A stretch of DNA of 64,000 nt from CAZEHJ01 sp964512485 (GTDB lineage: Bacteria > Bacteroidota > Rhodothermia > Rhodothermales > UBA10348). How positions within the stretch are numbered: the first letter of the stretch is position 1; each line of letters starts with the position of its first letter. The DNA is taken from contig CAZEHJ010000003.1 of assembly GCA_964512485.1 (NCBI GenBank), positions 34,176 to 98,175 on the forward strand, written 5' to 3'. Under the pieces are notes generated by a model that did no database searches, had not been told where the DNA came from, and saw nothing but the letters and a program-made list of their open reading frames with translations. Of this stretch, positions 62,090-64,000 are shown piece after piece. The translations under genes were made by a program, and so were the position numbers.

Positions 62090-62905
62090 CTAATAGGCAG
62101 CAGTCTCTTCCTCAGCCACTTCGGGTTCAGGAGAGGCCGGTGCTGGTGCTGGTGTAGCTGCCGAAAACGTCATCGGTGAGGCTGTTTTTCCTGTGGGAAT
62201 CAGCATGGGCACCTCGCCCTTGTACTTTCTGTATGTGTCACCAAAGACGTCTTCCATGTCTTTCTCTTCCAGTTGGATCGCAATGAGCATGTAAACGGTG
62301 GTGGCAATCGCAAAAATCAGATGGCCCATCGACATCGTCGGAGCGGCCCAGAAAGCAATGACAAATCCCAGAAGGAGCGGGTGACGCACGAATTTGTACG
62401 CGAAAGCAGTCGTGAAGACGAGATGCGAATAATCCGTTTCCTTGAATCGAAGCCAGACCTGACGCAGACCAAACAGATCAAAATGATTGATCATAAACGT
62501 CGACAGGAGAACGAGAACCCACCCGGCCCAGAAGAGACCTGTCAGGATCGTAGCTCCGACTCCCGAAATACTCCAGATCACCTCATTCATCGGGCTCCAC
62601 TGCGTAAAAATAAGAATCAGCGTTGCGCTCGAAACGAGAACGTAGGTGCTTCTCTCAATCGACTCAGGAATGATCTTGGTCCAGGCTTTCTTGAAGCCCG
62701 GGCGTGCCATTACGCTGTGTGAAATGGCAAAAATCCCCAACCACAACGCATTCCAAAGCAGCGCAGTCGTGAATGAGTCGGTGCCGGTCGAATCTATCGT
62801 GTGACCCACATAGAAATTGCCCACAAAGGCAATGGCCCAGAGGAAAGTGACGAAGAAGATGACGTAGGAAACGACGCCATAGAGCAGGACGAGAATGCGC
62901 GACAT
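62090..62905 (-). CDS. mddA: MddA-like methanethiol S-methyltransferase (isoprenylcysteine methyltransferase fold)
   Basis: A 271-residue membrane protein with about 6 helices. It starts LVLLYGVVSYVIFFVTFLWA and has FAISHSVMARPGFKKAW, RSTYVLVSSATL, NHFDLFGLRQVWL, YKFVRHPLLLGF and IQLEEKDMEDVFGDTYRKY; the RHP and final EE motifs are those of the isoprenylcysteine-methyltransferase fold. The full pattern matches MddA, which methylates methanethiol to dimethyl sulphide. An Ala/Pro/Glu-rich tail (residues ~248-271) is extra. Activity is inferred from similarity that I recall. A single gene with its own hairpin terminator. Confidence 0.85.
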   Translation of the reverse strand: MSRILVLLYGVVSYVIFFVTFLWAIAFVGNFYVGHTIDSTGTDSFTTALLWNALWLGIFAISHSVMARPGFKKAWTKIIPESIERSTYVLVSSATLILIFTQWSPMNEVIWSISGVGATILTGLFWAGWVLVLLSTFMINHFDLFGLRQVWLRFKETDYSHLVFTTAFAYKFVRHPLLLGFVIAFWAAPTMSMGHLIFAIATTVYMLIAIQLEEKDMEDVFGDTYRKYKGEVPMLIPTGKTASPMTFSAATPAPAPASPEPEVAEEETAAY

Positions 62906-63099
62906 GATGATAGGCGGTCTTGTGGACGATGATTTATACAGACTGGGTTAGCATTCCACTCACCGCTGTCCAACTCCACCGAAACCCTTCAGATTTCTCT
63001 TTTTACGGATAATCCGGGCAGTTCGCAAACGAGAAGCTTCATATGTTGCCTCACGGGCAGAATTCCCGTTAATTGAGCCGCTTCCTCACCCGTAGACGC

Positions 63100-64000
63100 A
63101 TGACTGGCAGCACCTTATCGCATTACAAGATCGTAGAAGAGCTCGGCCGTGGCGGCATGGGCATCGTCTACAAGGCCGAAGACACAAAACTCGACCGCAC
63201 GGTGGCCATTAAGGTTTTACCCGCCTCGGCATTGAGTAACGAGGAAGATCGGGCACGCTTCTATCGCGAGGCCAAGGCGGCTGCACAGCTCCACCATCCC
63301 AACATCGCCTCAGTGTTCGAAATCGACGAAGCCATTCCGGAAGGTGAGTCGAAAGAGGAGCTTCGCCCGTTCATCGCGATGGAGTACATCGATGGCGAGC
63401 CGCTTGATGAAAACATCCGCAAAGCACCACTGAAAATTGAGGAGGCCGTTCGCCTGGCCACGCAGGTGGCAGGCGCGCTGGAGCTTGCTCACGAAAAGAA
63501 CATCGTGCACCGTGACATCAAGTCTGCGAATGTGATGTTGACCTCAAAGGGCGAAGCGAAGGTTTTGGATTTTGGTCTTGCCAAAACGGCGCAGTCGACA
63601 CAGCTCACGCGCCTGGGCTCGACTATGGGAACTGTAGCATACATGAGTCCCGAGCAAGCACGCGGAGAAGAGGTTGATCACCGCACCGATCTGTGGTCGC
63701 TTGGAATCATGATGTACGAAATGATTGCAGGCCGCTTGCCGTTTGCGACCGAGTACGAACAGGCGGCAGTTTACAGCATCATGAATGAAGATCCTGAACC
63801 GCTTACGGCCCTTCGAAGTGGCGTACCCATGGATCTGGAGTACATCGTGAACAAGCTGTTGGCGAAAGACAAAAAGCACCGATATCAAGGCGCCGCGGAC
63901 TTGATTGCCGATTTGTCTGCCCTGAAATCGGTAACAAGAACGCAGGTCTCCCGGCCCGCCATTCAGGCTGCATCGAATGGCCACACGGTTTCAAAACCGG
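63100..64000 (+). CDS. Serine/threonine protein kinase, 5' part (3' end beyond window)
   Basis: A frame open from ATG 63100 to the window end, about 300 residues. It is a complete Hanks-type kinase domain: YKIVEELGRGGMGIVYKAED (Gly-rich loop), VAIKVL (catalytic Lys), HRDIKSANVML, KVLDFGLAK (DFG), GTVAYMSPEQARGE (activation segment and APE-like SPE) and DLWSLGIMMYEM. Residues after ~280 (SRPAIQAASNGHTVSKP) begin a linker. In this lineage the rest is often TPR or WD40 repeats. All catalytic residues are kept. It starts 194 bases from the divergent mddA-like gene. Confidence 0.9.
   Translation, partial: MTGSTLSHYKIVEELGRGGMGIVYKAEDTKLDRTVAIKVLPASALSNEEDRARFYREAKAAAQLHHPNIASVFEIDEAIPEGESKEELRPFIAMEYIDGEPLDENIRKAPLKIEEAVRLATQVAGALELAHEKNIVHRDIKSANVMLTSKGEAKVLDFGLAKTAQSTQLTRLGSTMGTVAYMSPEQARGEEVDHRTDLWSLGIMMYEMIAGRLPFATEYEQAAVYSIMNEDPEPLTALRSGVPMDLEYIVNKLLAKDKKHRYQGAADLIADLSALKSVTRTQVSRPAIQAASNGHTVSKP

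Noticed and set aside
1..64000. Prophage, insertion sequence or integrative element
   Set aside because: No integrase, transposase or structural phage gene, and no flanking direct repeats, were seen.

Overview
The window reads as one continuous bacterial chromosome segment with dense genes and no rRNA, tRNA, phage, insertion sequence or CRISPR array that I could see. The gene families point to a marine or halophilic member of the Bacteroidota/Rhodothermota side of the FCB group. These include a YbbR protein, a YfhO membrane protein, a PorT-like barrel, a NPFNP-type C-terminal sorting domain, DUF5916 and DUF1080 proteins, VPS10/BNR propellers, choice-of-anchor B, a eukaryote-type (GT3) glycogen synthase and a tail-end Ser/Thr kinase. 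Most starts lack a strong Shine-Dalgarno, as expected there. The lineage is an inference from gene content, not from a marker gene.

Layout. 1-2157 (minus): an end-truncated membrane protein, a YbbR-domain protein and two bacterial-microcompartment hexamer shell proteins, one with a SAP/Rho_N-like C-terminal tail; no encapsulated enzyme or vertex protein is nearby. 2383-10271: a surface-glycan locus with two non-hydrolysing UDP-GlcNAc 2-epimerases on opposite strands, two GT4 glycosyltransferases, a methyltransferase and a YfhO protein, the minus-strand five being joined by 4-8 base overlaps; plsC lies just upstream. 11292-13126: a beta-barrel protein and a peptidase-like lipoprotein with a ruined M28 active site.

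13237-25485 (minus): a compact type IV pilus / type II secretion-like system. In transcription order it has two pseudopilin-like proteins, a large PilX-like protein, a lipoprotein subtilase with a YEVVDR repeat in its propeptide, a second PilX-like protein, a PilT-type ATPase, a fused PilM-PilN, a fused PilO-PilP and a short secretin. Four hairpin terminators split it into units. Upstream, between divergent genes, lies a strongly structured RNA candidate ending in a T7 tract (about 25602-25735).

25810-36306: an M28 aminopeptidase, a GAF/SpoIIE phosphatase, a YfcE-type phosphodiesterase, an UlaG-like hydrolase and secreted repeat proteins. 36544-40752: a DUF1080 protein, DinB, DUF6526, a GMC oxidoreductase and a Tat-exported gluconate-dehydrogenase-3-type subunit, together resembling a 3-keto-glycoside pathway. 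40991-50057: two roughly 1030-residue BNR propeller paralogues, a DUF5916 barrel protein and an AhpD-like protein.

50310-58458 (plus): a tight cyanophycin locus with a lipoprotein amidohydrolase, isoaspartyl dipeptidase, cyanophycinase, cyanophycin synthetase and a Mur-ligase-only homologue without ATP-grasp, so polymer synthesis and breakdown are encoded together. 58543-64000: GT3 glycogen synthase, VanX-like dipeptidase, an unknown two-helix membrane protein, an MddA-like methanethiol methyltransferase and the start of a Ser/Thr kinase.

Best candidates for undescribed biology: the fused, PilT-only pilus-like system with its repeat-bearing subtilase; the orphan shell-protein pair with a nucleic-acid-binding-like tail; the structured RNA near 25.7 kb; and the Mur-ligase-only cyanophycin homologue.
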